Assembly (NCBI RefSeq): GCF_001401805.1
Contig: NZ_LKDW01000011.1
Span: 62,001 to 126,000, forward strand
DNA: 64,000 bases
From: Pseudoalteromonas sp. P1-25
Lineage (GTDB): Bacteria > Pseudomonadota > Gammaproteobacteria > Enterobacterales > Alteromonadaceae
Direction: 5' to 3'
Position 1 is the stretch's first letter; each line of letters starts with the position of its first letter. Position numbers and translations under genes: made by a program. This document shows positions 45,983 to 55,016 of the stretch, one piece after another. A model generated the notes under the pieces. That model made no database searches. It was given only the letters and a program-made list of their open reading frames with translations, and was not told where the DNA came from.

Positions 45983-47281
45983 TTATCTTTTTCTCCAGCC
46001 GCTCCATACGTCATCTTCTTGGTTGGCTTTTTTCTTCTTTTTCTTACCTGTGCCGGCGGGCTTTGCCATTGGTTTATCGTTTTTAAGTGCAAGGGCCGCA
46101 TCAAGGTTTGCTTGGTTTACCGCAAAACCGGTTACTTCTTCACGCTCTAAACGAAGTTTGTTTTTCTTTTCGATTATTTTAAAGTGATGAAAGTCTTCAT
46201 AATCAATTAACGATAACGCTAAACCAACTTCACCTGCACGGCCGCTGCGGCCAATACGGTGCATGTAATCAGCGGGGCTGCGCGGTAAGTTAAAGTTAAT
46301 AACAACAGGCAGTTTGGCAATATCTAAACCACGGGCTGCTATATCGGTGGCAATAAGTACTTCTATTTCGCCGGCTTTAAATTTTTCTATTACGCGAGTA
46401 CGCTCACTTTGGCCTTTATCACCATGAAATACCTGTGCGTTAATACCACGCTTTTCAAGCTTACCTGCTAAGTGCTCACAGTCTTTTTTAGCGTTTACAA
46501 AAATAAGTGCTTGGCGCCATTTATGCGCTTTAATTAAATGCGCTAAAACCGTGGTTTTTTCGCCTTTATTAACCGTAAATACACGCTGTACTAAGGTGCT
46601 TTCGTCTTTACTTTGAACTTGTATTTCAACAGGGTTAGTTAACAGCTCTTGCGTTAATTGTGTGACTTGCTCTGGGAAGGTTGCTGAAAACAACATGGTT
46701 TGTTTTTTAGCGGGCATTAACGCTAATAACTCGGCAAGCTCTTCGGTAAAGCCAAGACTTAACATGCGGTCGGCTTCATCAAGCACTAAGGTTGTTACTT
46801 TATCGAGCTTAATAGCATTGCTTGAGATTAAATCGAGCAAACGCCCTGGCGTTGCAACAATAATATCGGCACCGCCGCGTAGAGCCTGCATTTGTGTATT
46901 AACCGACACACCACCAAATACCGCGACCGTTTTAATTGCGCCATTAAAGTTAGCAGAATACGATTTAACGCTATCGGCCACCTGCGTTGCAAGCTCACGG
47001 GTAGGTACCAAAATAAGCCCAGTTACAAAGTTACCTTTGCTCGCTGCTTTTTTAGCACCTTGCTCTAAAAATAGGGTTTGTAGCATAGGCAAAGCAAACG
47101 TCGCTGTTTTACCTGAGCCAGTATTAGCCCCCGCAATTAAATCGCTACCAGCCAGTACACTTGGAATCGCCTTAGCTTGAATTGGCGTAGGTTGGCTGTA
47201 TTCCAAATCTGTTAAACGAGCTAATAGCTCTGGAATAAGGCCAAGTTCGTTAAAGGTACTAGGGCTTGTTGCTGAGGTCAT
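45983..47281 (-). CDS. DEAD-box ATP-dependent RNA helicase
   Basis: A 432-residue helicase with the Q motif (TPIQAKAIP), motif I (AGANTGSGKTAT), motif Ia (PTRELA), motif II (LDEADRML), motif III (FSATF), motif V (ATDIAARGLDI) and motif VI (HRIGRSGRAG). The C-terminus is short, with a lysine-rich stretch before VWSGWRKR, as in small RhlE-type helicases. It remodels RNA in the cytoplasm, in ribosome assembly or mRNA decay; which one cannot be told from sequence. It is transcribed alone. Confidence 0.9.
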   Translation of the reverse strand: MTSATSPSTFNELGLIPELLARLTDLEYSQPTPIQAKAIPSVLAGSDLIAGANTGSGKTATFALPMLQTLFLEQGAKKAASKGNFVTGLILVPTRELATQVADSVKSYSANFNGAIKTVAVFGGVSVNTQMQALRGGADIIVATPGRLLDLISSNAIKLDKVTTLVLDEADRMLSLGFTEELAELLALMPAKKQTMLFSATFPEQVTQLTQELLTNPVEIQVQSKDESTLVQRVFTVNKGEKTTVLAHLIKAHKWRQALIFVNAKKDCEHLAGKLEKRGINAQVFHGDKGQSERTRVIEKFKAGEIEVLIATDIAARGLDIAKLPVVINFNLPRSPADYMHRIGRSGRAGEVGLALSLIDYEDFHHFKIIEKKNKLRLEREEVTGFAVNQANLDAALALKNDKPMAKPAGTGKKKKKKANQEDDVWSGWRKR

Positions 47282-47439
47282 GAATATTACGGGCTCATTG
47301 CTAAAAAAGTAGCCTGTAATTTTAGCGTATTTAGTTCTTATTAAGTAGAGATTAGTGATTTTAATGTTTTATGGGTAACAGCTGCGTGTTGTAAAGGTAA
47401 CTGTAAGCGCGGGCCACACCTACGCTTTGTCCTTTTACA

Positions 47440-48630
47440 TTACTGCATTTTATTTAACTGTGTTTGTAATCTACTTTTAGTCTCTTTTAAGGCACCTAAA
47501 TGGGGGTATGTGGTATCTACAACATTTAAAGCCGCTTCTATTTTAATAAGTGCCTGTTGTATATTACCTTGTACCTCATAGCCATAGCCTAACCCCCATA
47601 GCGCATCAACAGATTGTGGGTGATGCTTAACATTATGCTTAAATACTGCCACAGCACTCTCATATTGCTGCATATTTACTAGATTGTAACCAAGTTGCCT
47701 AACAGCCCTCTCAGGAGGTGTTATTTGCTCACCCCATTGCTGAGATAATGTTTGATAATAAGCATCAATAGATTCTATATCATCGCTTAAAGCACTCATG
47801 GGCATTTGTTTGGGTAAAAATAAATTATGGTAGGCATTAAAGGCCCCTGCGACGGAAGTCAGGTTATGTGATACATTTTCAAATGTATCATTGTAAAAAC
47901 GTAAATTTGGCAAGTTATTAGATTGCAAAGCTTGCTGCAGCTCATTGTATCGCTCACGCATTAAGCCTGCTTCTTCGCCAATATTTATATAAACATAGTT
48001 ATTCAGATCTTTTGATTTATTGATAAACGATTTAGTCGCTTTTACTGATGCGCCATAGTTCCACCAAACGGCAGGGCTGTAAGCAATGTGTGCTTGAAAA
48101 AGCTCAGGGTTAGCTTGCATTGTATAAAGTGCAAACACGCCTGCCGCAGACGCTCCTGCGATCACATTATAATTGTGCGTACGGTAACTTTTATTAATCA
48201 AGGGCATAAGCTCTTGCTCAATAAATGCTAAAAACGTTGCTGCACCACCGCCTTCACCTACCGGGCCTTGTGGCTCTTTATTCACTGTGGGGTATAAATC
48301 TCTTAAGCGATTGGTATTTTCAATAGCGACAATAATAACCTCGGGCGCACGATTATCATTTTGTAATCGCTCCATCACTGCACTTATAAGCGGTATATTA
48401 CCCGCGCCATCAAGGCGATAAATAACTGGATAAACTTTGTTTGGATTAGCTTGATAACTCTTTGGAAGCTGGACTACAACTGTGCGTTCTTCGTTTAAAA
48501 CGGCTGATTTAATAGTGTGTGTTTGTTGCGTATAGCTAATAGTTTGCTGTTTTAAATCAGGCTCTGCAAGTATGCTACTAGAATAAAATATAAATAAACT
48601 ACATATAAAAACAGCGGTTGATAAACGCAT
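47440..48630 (-). CDS. Secreted putative esterase with C-terminal TPR region
   Basis: A 396-residue protein. A longer frame starts at 48696, but the ATG at 48630 follows AAAGGA and gives a proper signal peptide (ending ILAE). Residues ~30-280 are a PF00756-type alpha/beta hydrolase, with likely nucleophile Ser in GASAAG. The last ~100 residues look like TPR helices (AVAVFKHNVKHHPQSVDALWGLG). The N-terminal block resembles the esterase at 36,883. It is the first host gene beyond the far end of the Tn7-like element. Confidence 0.75.
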   Translation of the reverse strand: MRLSTAVFICSLFIFYSSSILAEPDLKQQTISYTQQTHTIKSAVLNEERTVVVQLPKSYQANPNKVYPVIYRLDGAGNIPLISAVMERLQNDNRAPEVIIVAIENTNRLRDLYPTVNKEPQGPVGEGGGAATFLAFIEQELMPLINKSYRTHNYNVIAGASAAGVFALYTMQANPELFQAHIAYSPAVWWNYGASVKATKSFINKSKDLNNYVYINIGEEAGLMRERYNELQQALQSNNLPNLRFYNDTFENVSHNLTSVAGAFNAYHNLFLPKQMPMSALSDDIESIDAYYQTLSQQWGEQITPPERAVRQLGYNLVNMQQYESAVAVFKHNVKHHPQSVDALWGLGYGYEVQGNIQQALIKIEAALNVVDTTYPHLGALKETKSRLQTQLNKMQ

Positions 48631-48686
48631 GACTAATCCTTTAGAAAATAGTGTGTTATTTAATCTAACAGGCTTTGAGGTACAAA

Positions 48687-48710
48687 AAAAGCGCATTAAG
48701 CGCCTTTTTA
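48687..48710 (-). terminator. Probable original glmS terminator, displaced by the transposon
   Basis: On the minus strand, AAAGGCGC-TTAAT-GCGCTTT with a run of Ts forms a terminator stem (one bulged base). It lies about 30 bp beyond the transposon edge. Before the insertion it would have followed glmS by about 30-50 bp, and it is now about 12.5 kb away. Confidence 0.65.
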
Positions 48711-48716
48711 TCTTTA

Positions 48717-48721
48717 ACAGG
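48717..48721. repeat. Target site duplication, left copy
   Basis: ACAGG directly before the transposon end, repeated at 61189-61193. Five bases is the size made by Tn7. Confidence 0.9.
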
Positions 48722-48731
48722 TGTGGGAGAG

Positions 48732-48750
48732 TAATAAAGTGTCATACTGA
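48732..48750 (+). repeat. TnsB-like site L1
   Basis: TAATAAAGTGTCATACTGA, a match in inverted orientation to the right-end sites (RAGTATGATRCTTTAATA type). The left sites are spread out (starts 65 and 55 bp apart). Confidence 0.8.
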
Positions 48751-48796
48751 ACAGTCGTATGAAGCCGTTTCCATGGCTCTAAACTCGAGCTGACTT

Positions 48797-48815
48797 TTAA
48801 AAAGTATCATACTCA
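48797..48815 (+). repeat. TnsB-like site L2
   Basis: TTAAAAAGTATCATACTCA, the second copy of the left-end repeat. Confidence 0.8.
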
Positions 48816-48851
48816 TCAGCTAAATCTGTCTACCTAAGCCTTCAAAATTAG

Positions 48852-48870
48852 TAATAAAGTATCATACTAA
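48852..48870 (+). repeat. TnsB-like site L3
   Basis: TAATAAAGTATCATACTAA, the third and innermost copy of the left-end repeat. Confidence 0.8.
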
Positions 48871-48886
48871 ATGGCGTGATTTCTTA

Positions 48887-49059
48887 AATCAGTGAACTAT
48901 ATGTCCCACCCATGATCTGATCACCTGACGAACGGACTCGGAGGCCGACAGATGGGTAAAGCGCGGCACAACATCACTAACTGGTGGCAGTACAACCGAG
49001 CTCAGACGGTGAACGTGAAGTTCCGCTTGCCCAGTAAGGACTGGCTGCTCCGGCTCTGA
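48887..49059 (+). pseudogene. IS5-like element remnant, internally deleted (copy A)
   Basis: The first 60 or so bases match the start of copy B at 52577, including the ATGGGTAAAGCG-type transposase start at 48952. The reading then jumps in frame from QYNRA to QTVNVKFRLPSKD, with the intervening transposase region lost, and stops after 35 codons. It is a deletion derivative, not a working transposase. Confidence 0.75.
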
Positions 49060-49149
49060 TTTGATCAACAGCGCCGATGTTATACGCAACATGGACAGAA
49101 AGAGCATCGCCGATGCTGGACGATTACCGTCGATGAAAACGTGCCGATA
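49048..49149 (-). pseudogene. Fragment resembling a Doc/Fic toxin
   Basis: On the minus strand the frame reads YRHVFIDGN then RPASAMLFLSML, close to the Fic/Doc motif HxFxDGNxR and the helix after it. Only about 30 codons remain, between the two IS remnants. It may be what is left of a toxin-antitoxin cargo module. The match is short, so this is a modest call. Confidence 0.4.
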
Positions 49150-49156
49150 TGCCAAA

Positions 49157-49537
49157 CATGGAAAGCCAAGACCCTGATTGCAGTGCAGGCCGAGCATACG
49201 GAAAACGAGAAAGGGCATGATTTTGTTAGCTTTTATATCATTATCCGAGCACTGAATGCCAGTACGGCACTGAAGGCAATCGCTCACATTGGTCGGTGGA
49301 AAATTTGCTACACTGGGTGCTGGATATCGCCTTTAACGAAGACCAACTTCAAGCCAGAGCGGGCTACTCAGGTGAAAGCCTGGCAGTGTTCAGATAATGG
49401 ATCCTGAACGTGTTGAAACGTAATACATCACGTAAACTGAGTATGGCGAACAAACGAAAACTCTGCTGTTTGAATGATGATTATTTATTCGAATCTATGA
49501 GATTATTCAATTTGTAGACGTTCATGCGTCAGCCCTG
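49157..49537 (+). pseudogene. ISAs1-family transposase remnant with right end
   Basis: Translates in two frames to the C-terminal third of an ISAs1/H-repeat transposase: WKAKTLIAVQAE, RALNASTALKAI, then after a frameshift SVENLLHWVLDIAFNEDQ, an internal stop and the tail to 49517. GTTCATGCGTCAGCCCTG (ending 49537) looks like the element's right terminal repeat. The 5' two thirds are gone. Confidence 0.7.
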
Positions 49538-49577
49538 ATAGTAACGTGGAGCTCTATAGCACTAAGGTAAGAAAAAT

Positions 49578-50372
49578 TTGAAAACGAAATTATACAATAT
49601 AGAACATATCCTAGAACTAAATTCAACTTCTGAAATTTTTAAGGTGATTTCAAGAGAGTATCCAGACGGCCATGTACTACCAGAACATTGGCACCAAGAC
49701 GCGCAACTCATTTATGCTGTATCGGGAGTCATGGAGCTTAGTTGCAATCAAGATTTTTGGGTTATTTCACCTCAACAGGCTCTTTGGGTACCACCAAAAA
49801 CACCTCATAAACTTAAAGCTAGAGGCCGAGTCAGCTTACGTACAATCTTTTTTCAACAACCCCACCTACCAGACTACTTCCCCAATAGCTCTCAAAGTCT
49901 GGTCGTCAGCCCATTATTGAGAGAACTGATAAAGAGTGCAGAGAGCGTTACAAATGAAAGCTTACCAGAGAGCAGAGAGGTACATTTATTAAAATTACTA
50001 ATTGATGAAATCCAATTGGCAAAAGACATACCTTTAAAGCTAGCCATGCCTAAAGACAGTAGACTTCAAAAAATATGTTTGTCGCTACTAAAAGACCCCA
50101 GTAACAAAAGCACACTTACCGAATGGAGTACAATTGTCGGAGCTTCTCCTAGAACATTATCAAGACTCTTTCACTCAGAGTTAGGTTCCTCGTTCGCAAT
50201 TTGGCGTCAACAAGTCAGGATATTCTCTTCAATCCCAATGCTTAGCCTTGGGGAACCTATAGTTCAAGTTGCAATGGATACGGGGTATGACTCGGCAGGT
50301 GCATTTTCTTCCGCATTCAGAAAAATAATGGGAGTAACACCCAAAGAGTTTCGCACTAGGATGAGAGCATGA
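49578..50372 (+). CDS. AraC-family regulator with cupin sensor domain
   Basis: A 264-residue regulator. Residues ~30-100 are a cupin (PEHWHQDAQLIYAVSGVMEL, WVPPKTPHKLKA) and residues ~165-262 an AraC double helix-turn-helix (LTEWSTIVGASPRTLSRLF, VAMDTGYDSAGAFSSAFRK). The layout matches the NimR-like group that controls efflux or detoxification genes. The start is TTG with GGTAAG upstream. It is Tn7 cargo and converges on the broken oxidoreductase, so its target could be the cargo hydrolase or a host gene. Confidence 0.8.
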   Translation: MKTKLYNIEHILELNSTSEIFKVISREYPDGHVLPEHWHQDAQLIYAVSGVMELSCNQDFWVISPQQALWVPPKTPHKLKARGRVSLRTIFFQQPHLPDYFPNSSQSLVVSPLLRELIKSAESVTNESLPESREVHLLKLLIDEIQLAKDIPLKLAMPKDSRLQKICLSLLKDPSNKSTLTEWSTIVGASPRTLSRLFHSELGSSFAIWRQQVRIFSSIPMLSLGEPIVQVAMDTGYDSAGAFSSAFRKIMGVTPKEFRTRMRA

Positions 50373-50440
50373 GTACTTACTTTTCACTCCATGATGTCAG
50401 CCCGGCAATGACATTGGTGATTGATTTTTCACTTATTGCA

Positions 50441-50478
50441 TGCATGCATGCACATAGATAGGTTTGTGCATGCATGCA
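50441..50478. terminator. Hairpin of TGCATG repeats between convergent cargo genes
   Basis: Arms TGCATGCATGCACA / TGTGCATGCATGCA are a perfect 14-bp inverted repeat with a 10-base loop, between the AraC regulator and the convergent oxidoreductase. It is probably a bidirectional terminator, though no T-run follows. Confidence 0.5.
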
Positions 50479-50491
50479 AGCTGACATTTTA

Positions 50492-51469
50492 TCAATCTAA
50501 AGATAAAACCACTTTCCCAATATGATCACCATTATCAAGTGTTTCATGAGCTTTTACTACATCACTCAAGTTGAAGACTTTATGGATCGTTGGTTTACAC
50601 ATTCCTGATTCGATTAATGGCCAAACTTTTTCTACTAAACTCTTAGCGATAGCTTGTTTCTCTTCCGAACTTCTACCTCTCATTGTAGACCCTGAAATAG
50701 TCGCTCTCTTTAGCATAACTCCCTGTATATCAAATTGTTCTACAACCCTTCCACCCATATAACCGATGATAACTAATCGCCCATCTTTCTTGAGGAGATT
50801 TATGTTCTTATTAAAATAGGGGGCTCCGACAATATCAAGAATTACGTCTACACCATCTCCATTTGTACGGGATAATACTTCTTTTTCAAAGTCCACTTTC
50901 TTGTAATTTATTATCTCTCCATACTTACTCAGAAGATTTACTTTATCGTCGTGTCCAACAGTGCTAAGTGCTTTGATACCTAAAGCTTTGCAAAGTGCTA
51001 GAGCTGTTGTGCCAATACCGCTTGCGCCACCGTGGATTAAAACCACATCGTTTTTCGACGCTTTACCTATGTCGAAAAGATTTGCCCAAACTGTAAAGAA
51101 TGTTTCAGGAATTGCAGCCGCTTCGATAAAGTTTAGATTTTCTGGTATTGGTAGTACCTGACTTACAGGAACAGCACAAAACTCTGCATATCCACCTCCA
51201 TTAGTCAGTGCACATACTCTATCTCCAACTTAAAATCCTACGACATTTTTTCCTACTGATTGTATTACTCCAGCAATTTCAAGACCTGGGATGTTTGTAA
51301 CTCCTTTAGGCATAGGGTATAGCCCTTGTCTCTGGAGAATATCGGGGCGGTTAACCCCTGCTGCTTTAACTGAAATCAATACTTCGTTGTCTGAAATAGT
51401 TGGTATTTCACCAGTACTAATTTTTAGTACCTCAGGCCCGCCTGGTTAAGTTATTTCGATGAATTTCAT
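50492..51469 (-). pseudogene. Quinone oxidoreductase (QOR family), broken by two stops
   Basis: Reading from the ATG at 51469 gives a full-length zinc-free alcohol dehydrogenase-like protein (326 codons including the stop) with the NADPH site HGGASGIGTTAL and the C-terminus IGKVVLSLD. There are TAA codons at codon 8 (51446-51448) and codon 80 (51230-51232), where glutamine and lysine or glutamine are expected. There is no frameshift. The last 184 codons could be translated from an internal ATG, but that would lack the substrate domain. Confidence 0.85.
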
Positions 51470-51558
51470 ATACTTACCTCTATTCAGTCTTATTAAACTT
51501 GAGTCCAAGAATAAATTTTACCAAGCATTTATAACAGCCTGCAATGACTTTAGATGTT

Positions 51559-52464
51559 CTATTTATGACTTTTATTTAAATGTTTTTCAAACCACTCAAT
51601 TGCCGTATTGACCGACTTTTCGCTGTGTTTTAAATAAGGGTCGAAGTGTCCATCTGGCAACATGCATAACTTTTTAGGTTCTAATGCCTTGTTATATGCG
51701 GAGAGTGCTAAATCTGCTGGAGTAACGGTATCATCTTCCGCTACAATCATAAGTAAAGGTGTTGGGCTGACACGATCTATCAAGAGCCCTGGTTCGTACT
51801 CAGATGCTTTTTCACTTGATCTTAATGTAACTCGATTTTCCCATCCTTCTGCAAGAGTCCAAGCCGCTCCGTAGAACTCTTCAGCTCCAGTGCTGGAATA
51901 AATTCCAGGCTCACCATCTTGAGCTATCACTCTTCGATAAGAAGGAGCTTCGCCTTGAAAGCGCTTAATTCGATCTTCATGAAAAGCCTTACGTACCGTG
52001 TTTACATCTGAACCAGTGCGGCGTAGGAAAGTTTGGTAACCACTGATAGTTGGAACCTGAGATACAACGCATCGAATTCGACGATCTAAAGCTCCTAACA
52101 TGATGGCATGTCCCCCACTGAAGCTTGACCCCCATACACCGATTCGAGCAGCATCAACTTCTGGGCATAAGCTTAACCAGCTAATAACTTCTCGCATATC
52201 TTCTATCTGTTGATGTGGAATAATTTCTCCACGGATATCCCCCCCGCTTTTACCAAAGTTTCGGTGATCATAAAGAATAACGGCAAAGCCCACTTCAGCG
52301 AATTTCTCTGCAAATTTATCAATGTATAACTCTTTAATTGCAGCAAAGCCGTGGCTCATTACGATAGCAGGAGCGGGTTGTTTCTGATTAGGTAGGTAGA
52401 ACCAAGCATCTAACTCGACACCATTGGCTGGAATTTTGACTGATCGACGGGAAAATGAACTCAT
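51559..52464 (-). CDS. Alpha/beta hydrolase (dienelactone hydrolase-like)
   Basis: A 301-residue cytoplasmic hydrolase. The oxyanion region is MSHGFAAIKE, the nucleophile elbow GVWGSSFSGG, the acid is in AEDDTVTPAD and the catalytic His in PDGHFDPYL. The family covers esterases and Xaa-Pro peptidase-like proteins; no substrate can be named. It is transposon cargo and lies upstream of the broken oxidoreductase on the same strand, with which it probably once formed a unit. Confidence 0.8.
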   Translation of the reverse strand: MSSFSRRSVKIPANGVELDAWFYLPNQKQPAPAIVMSHGFAAIKELYIDKFAEKFAEVGFAVILYDHRNFGKSGGDIRGEIIPHQQIEDMREVISWLSLCPEVDAARIGVWGSSFSGGHAIMLGALDRRIRCVVSQVPTISGYQTFLRRTGSDVNTVRKAFHEDRIKRFQGEAPSYRRVIAQDGEPGIYSSTGAEEFYGAAWTLAEGWENRVTLRSSEKASEYEPGLLIDRVSPTPLLMIVAEDDTVTPADLALSAYNKALEPKKLCMLPDGHFDPYLKHSEKSVNTAIEWFEKHLNKSHK

Positions 52465-52576
52465 AAGAATCTCACAATTATTAAAACAAACTGAATAGTA
52501 ATGTGATATAACTCTAGTATCTGCCTCGAAACGGTCAAATTTGTTTTCTAATCGGACAACCTTAGTGCAAAACCTG

Positions 52577-53220
52577 AATCAGTGAACTATCTGTCCCACC
52601 CATGATCTGCTCACCTGACGAACGGACTCGGAGCAGACAGATGGGCAACGCACTGCACAACATTAGTAACTGGCGGCAATACAACCGGGCCTTGGTCAAT
52701 CACGGTTCACTGACCTTCTAGATTGATGAGCAAGTCATCAACCAATGGCATTGCCATTAGCACCATGGCCGCCGCGGGCGTGGCTTCCACTACAGCGATA
52801 GTGCCATTGAAACGGCGCTCATGCTCAAGGCCTTCTTCGGGTTGCCGTTACGAGCGCTGGAAGGGTTCATCAACTCCATTTTCCAGCTGATGGACGTGCC
52901 GTTGACTTCGCCCGGTTACAGCAGCATCAGCAAGCGAGCCCAAACGGTGAACGTGAAGTACCGCTTGCCCAGTAAAGGGGCGGTCACCCACCTGGTTATC
53001 GACGCCACCGGACTGAAGGTGTTCGGTGAAGGCGAATGGAAACAGCGTAAGCATGGCAAGGATAAACGCCGGGTCTGGCGCAAGTAGCATCTAGCCGTGG
53101 ATACCCGTACTTACGAAGTCATCGCCGCCGAAGTGAGCCTGGAAAACGTGGCCGATAACGAGGTCTTGCTGACCTTGCTCAACCCGTTGCGGCGGCGGTT
53201 ACATCAGGTGTCCGGGAGCA
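52577..53220 (+). pseudogene. IS5-like element, 3'-truncated, three stops (copy B)
   Basis: From the ATG at 52641 the frame runs through an IS5-family transposase without frameshift: FHYSDSAIETALMLKAFFG, then SSISKRAQTVNVKYRLPSKG, DATGLKVFGEGEWK and HLAVDTRTYEVIAAEVS. It is interrupted by three TAG codons and ends abruptly after HQVSG, near 53215. It is in the same direction as copy A. The 185 bases up to tnsE hold no recognised gene. Confidence 0.8.
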
Positions 53221-53405
53221 TTACACCACTACACCGGGTGATAGTGCGAACATAAAAGGCAGATTATAAATATACTTTATAAAACAGCAGCTTCGGCGAC
53301 GTCGGCGACGCTGCCGCCAAGCCTTACGGGCAGGTGGGCCACTTTGTTACAGTGGTCAAAACATTGTGCATGCAATAATTGAAAGTTCAATCACCAATAT
53401 GCTTA

Positions 53406-55016
53406 TTATTCAGTAGAGCTTAGCCTCATAAACACTCTTTCAGCCCACTTATCAATGTCCTCAGCGGTAAGTGCTCCGGGCTTATCAGACTTCTGGTGTG
53501 GAATCCAAGTGTGATTCTCCGCACCGACCAGGTTATCCAAATGCTGCTTTGGCCAGGACAAAGATGCCTTAAGCAACTGCTTTTCTATCTCAAACAAGTG
53601 GGGCTCTATGTCGCCAATTGCCTTGGCTAAGATCACTTTTGTCGACAAGGCCTTGCTTGCATCCGAGGTATCGACTTCCAGCAGATAGCACCCTGTGAGG
53701 CCGGCTGTAACATGGGCGACCGACATACATCTCGGATTTTGATCTGTTTCCAGTATATGCTTTTTGCATTTACCAATATTCGGCAACTTTCTCAGCGGGT
53801 AGGTGCTGACCTTAAAGCCATATTTACCCTTAAGTAATCCGAGCATTTTGAAGTAGCTCTCGAATTTATTCAGATACAGGTAAGTATCATCAGTTTGGTC
53901 ATCAAGATTGTTCCACTCGGCACTTGTCAGATGACCGTATGGTCCTTGCTCTTCGGTACTGACGTCCCTAGAAGCTTCACCCTGCTCGCCATCGTCCTCG
54001 CGGCCTTTCCCCGTGGACTTTCTCTTTTTACTGATCTTCGAGGTCTCCACCGCACGATTGAACTCGATCTCCGTCGTGTTTTCCCGGATCATGACCGGCT
54101 TGTTTTCCCGGCTTCCTTCCGCCGCGTCATCCACGTTATACCCAGGCGGCCGCTCAGCAGCAGAGCCTGCTGCCACTCCTTTCCCGGCGACCTGAGTGAA
54201 GAACTTGGGACTGTAAAACTCGATATGCTCTGGTAAGTTGGCTGGAATATTTCTTATGCTGGTGACCTCGTAAACCAAGAGTGTTTGGCTTTCTGTGTCA
54301 AAATTGCCTTTCAACCTCAGGCTGGCTCCCTCCAATGCTGGAGGTTCGAACTGAAAAGCCCATCTTCGGTATTGCCCATCATCAACTCCATTACGCAGCT
54401 GGTAATTACCAATACTGTCGTATGAACGCCTGGCGTCTGCGTCCATCAGCAACCAGGCAAGCACCCGGCGATAACCATAATCGTTAAACAGCTCTGCCGG
54501 ACAATTGCAGGTATCCAGTACGTTGATGATGGCCTTTTCCCACAAGTTGTTGTACTCAATTGCAAACTCATTTTTCAATACGTCGTGAAGTACCGAAGAG
54601 CGGGCCAGATAGCCATTGTGAAAAAAGAGCGACCTCGCAAGTTCGAACTGGGGAAGATAGATCTTGGTACCGTCTGGATGGTGGAACACGAAACAATGTT
54701 GCCTGGCTTCCTTATGCAACCGCCTTTCAAGGGCCGGGCAGTTATCAAGTGTGTCAATTCGCCATTCGTGGGTCGAGGTTACTGTAAAAGTTATCTCGTA
54801 ATTTTTGCGGTAATAGTCTTTGGTTGGATTGATGATTTTCTTGCGTACCAACATAGGCGCATTAGAAAGAGAGGTTGAATCCTTTCCATGCTCCTTGCTG
54901 GGGTAGATGCTTAAGTTGATCCCCCACCTGACTCCGTCCATCCTGCAGAAAAAATCGCCAATCCCGTTGAGCCAGGTATCGTCCTTGAACCCTTTCAGGT
55001 AGGTGCTGCTGTTCAA
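53406..55016 (-). CDS. tnsE: TnsE, Tn7 target selector for replicating DNA
   Basis: A 536-residue protein, nearly the length of Tn7 TnsE, with a family-like N-terminal half and C-terminal block (YLNKFESYFKMLGLLKGKYG, GCYLLEVDTSDASKALSTKV, WPKQHLDNL). The middle (about 290-370) is a charged linker. In Tn7, TnsE binds the sliding clamp and steers insertion into lagging-strand DNA, such as on conjugating plasmids. Start is TTG overlapping the tnsD stop by four bases. It is the last gene of the operon. Confidence 0.85.
   Translation of the reverse strand: MNSSTYLKGFKDDTWLNGIGDFFCRMDGVRWGINLSIYPSKEHGKDSTSLSNAPMLVRKKIINPTKDYYRKNYEITFTVTSTHEWRIDTLDNCPALERRLHKEARQHCFVFHHPDGTKIYLPQFELARSLFFHNGYLARSSVLHDVLKNEFAIEYNNLWEKAIINVLDTCNCPAELFNDYGYRRVLAWLLMDADARRSYDSIGNYQLRNGVDDGQYRRWAFQFEPPALEGASLRLKGNFDTESQTLLVYEVTSIRNIPANLPEHIEFYSPKFFTQVAGKGVAAGSAAERPPGYNVDDAAEGSRENKPVMIRENTTEIEFNRAVETSKISKKRKSTGKGREDDGEQGEASRDVSTEEQGPYGHLTSAEWNNLDDQTDDTYLYLNKFESYFKMLGLLKGKYGFKVSTYPLRKLPNIGKCKKHILETDQNPRCMSVAHVTAGLTGCYLLEVDTSDASKALSTKVILAKAIGDIEPHLFEIEKQLLKASLSWPKQHLDNLVGAENHTWIPHQKSDKPGALTAEDIDKWAERVFMRLSSTE

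Noticed and set aside
50492-51469. Read-through or recoding of the two TAA codons in the oxidoreductase
   Set aside because: No recoding signal is visible, and one stop is at codon 8, so simple loss of function is the better reading.
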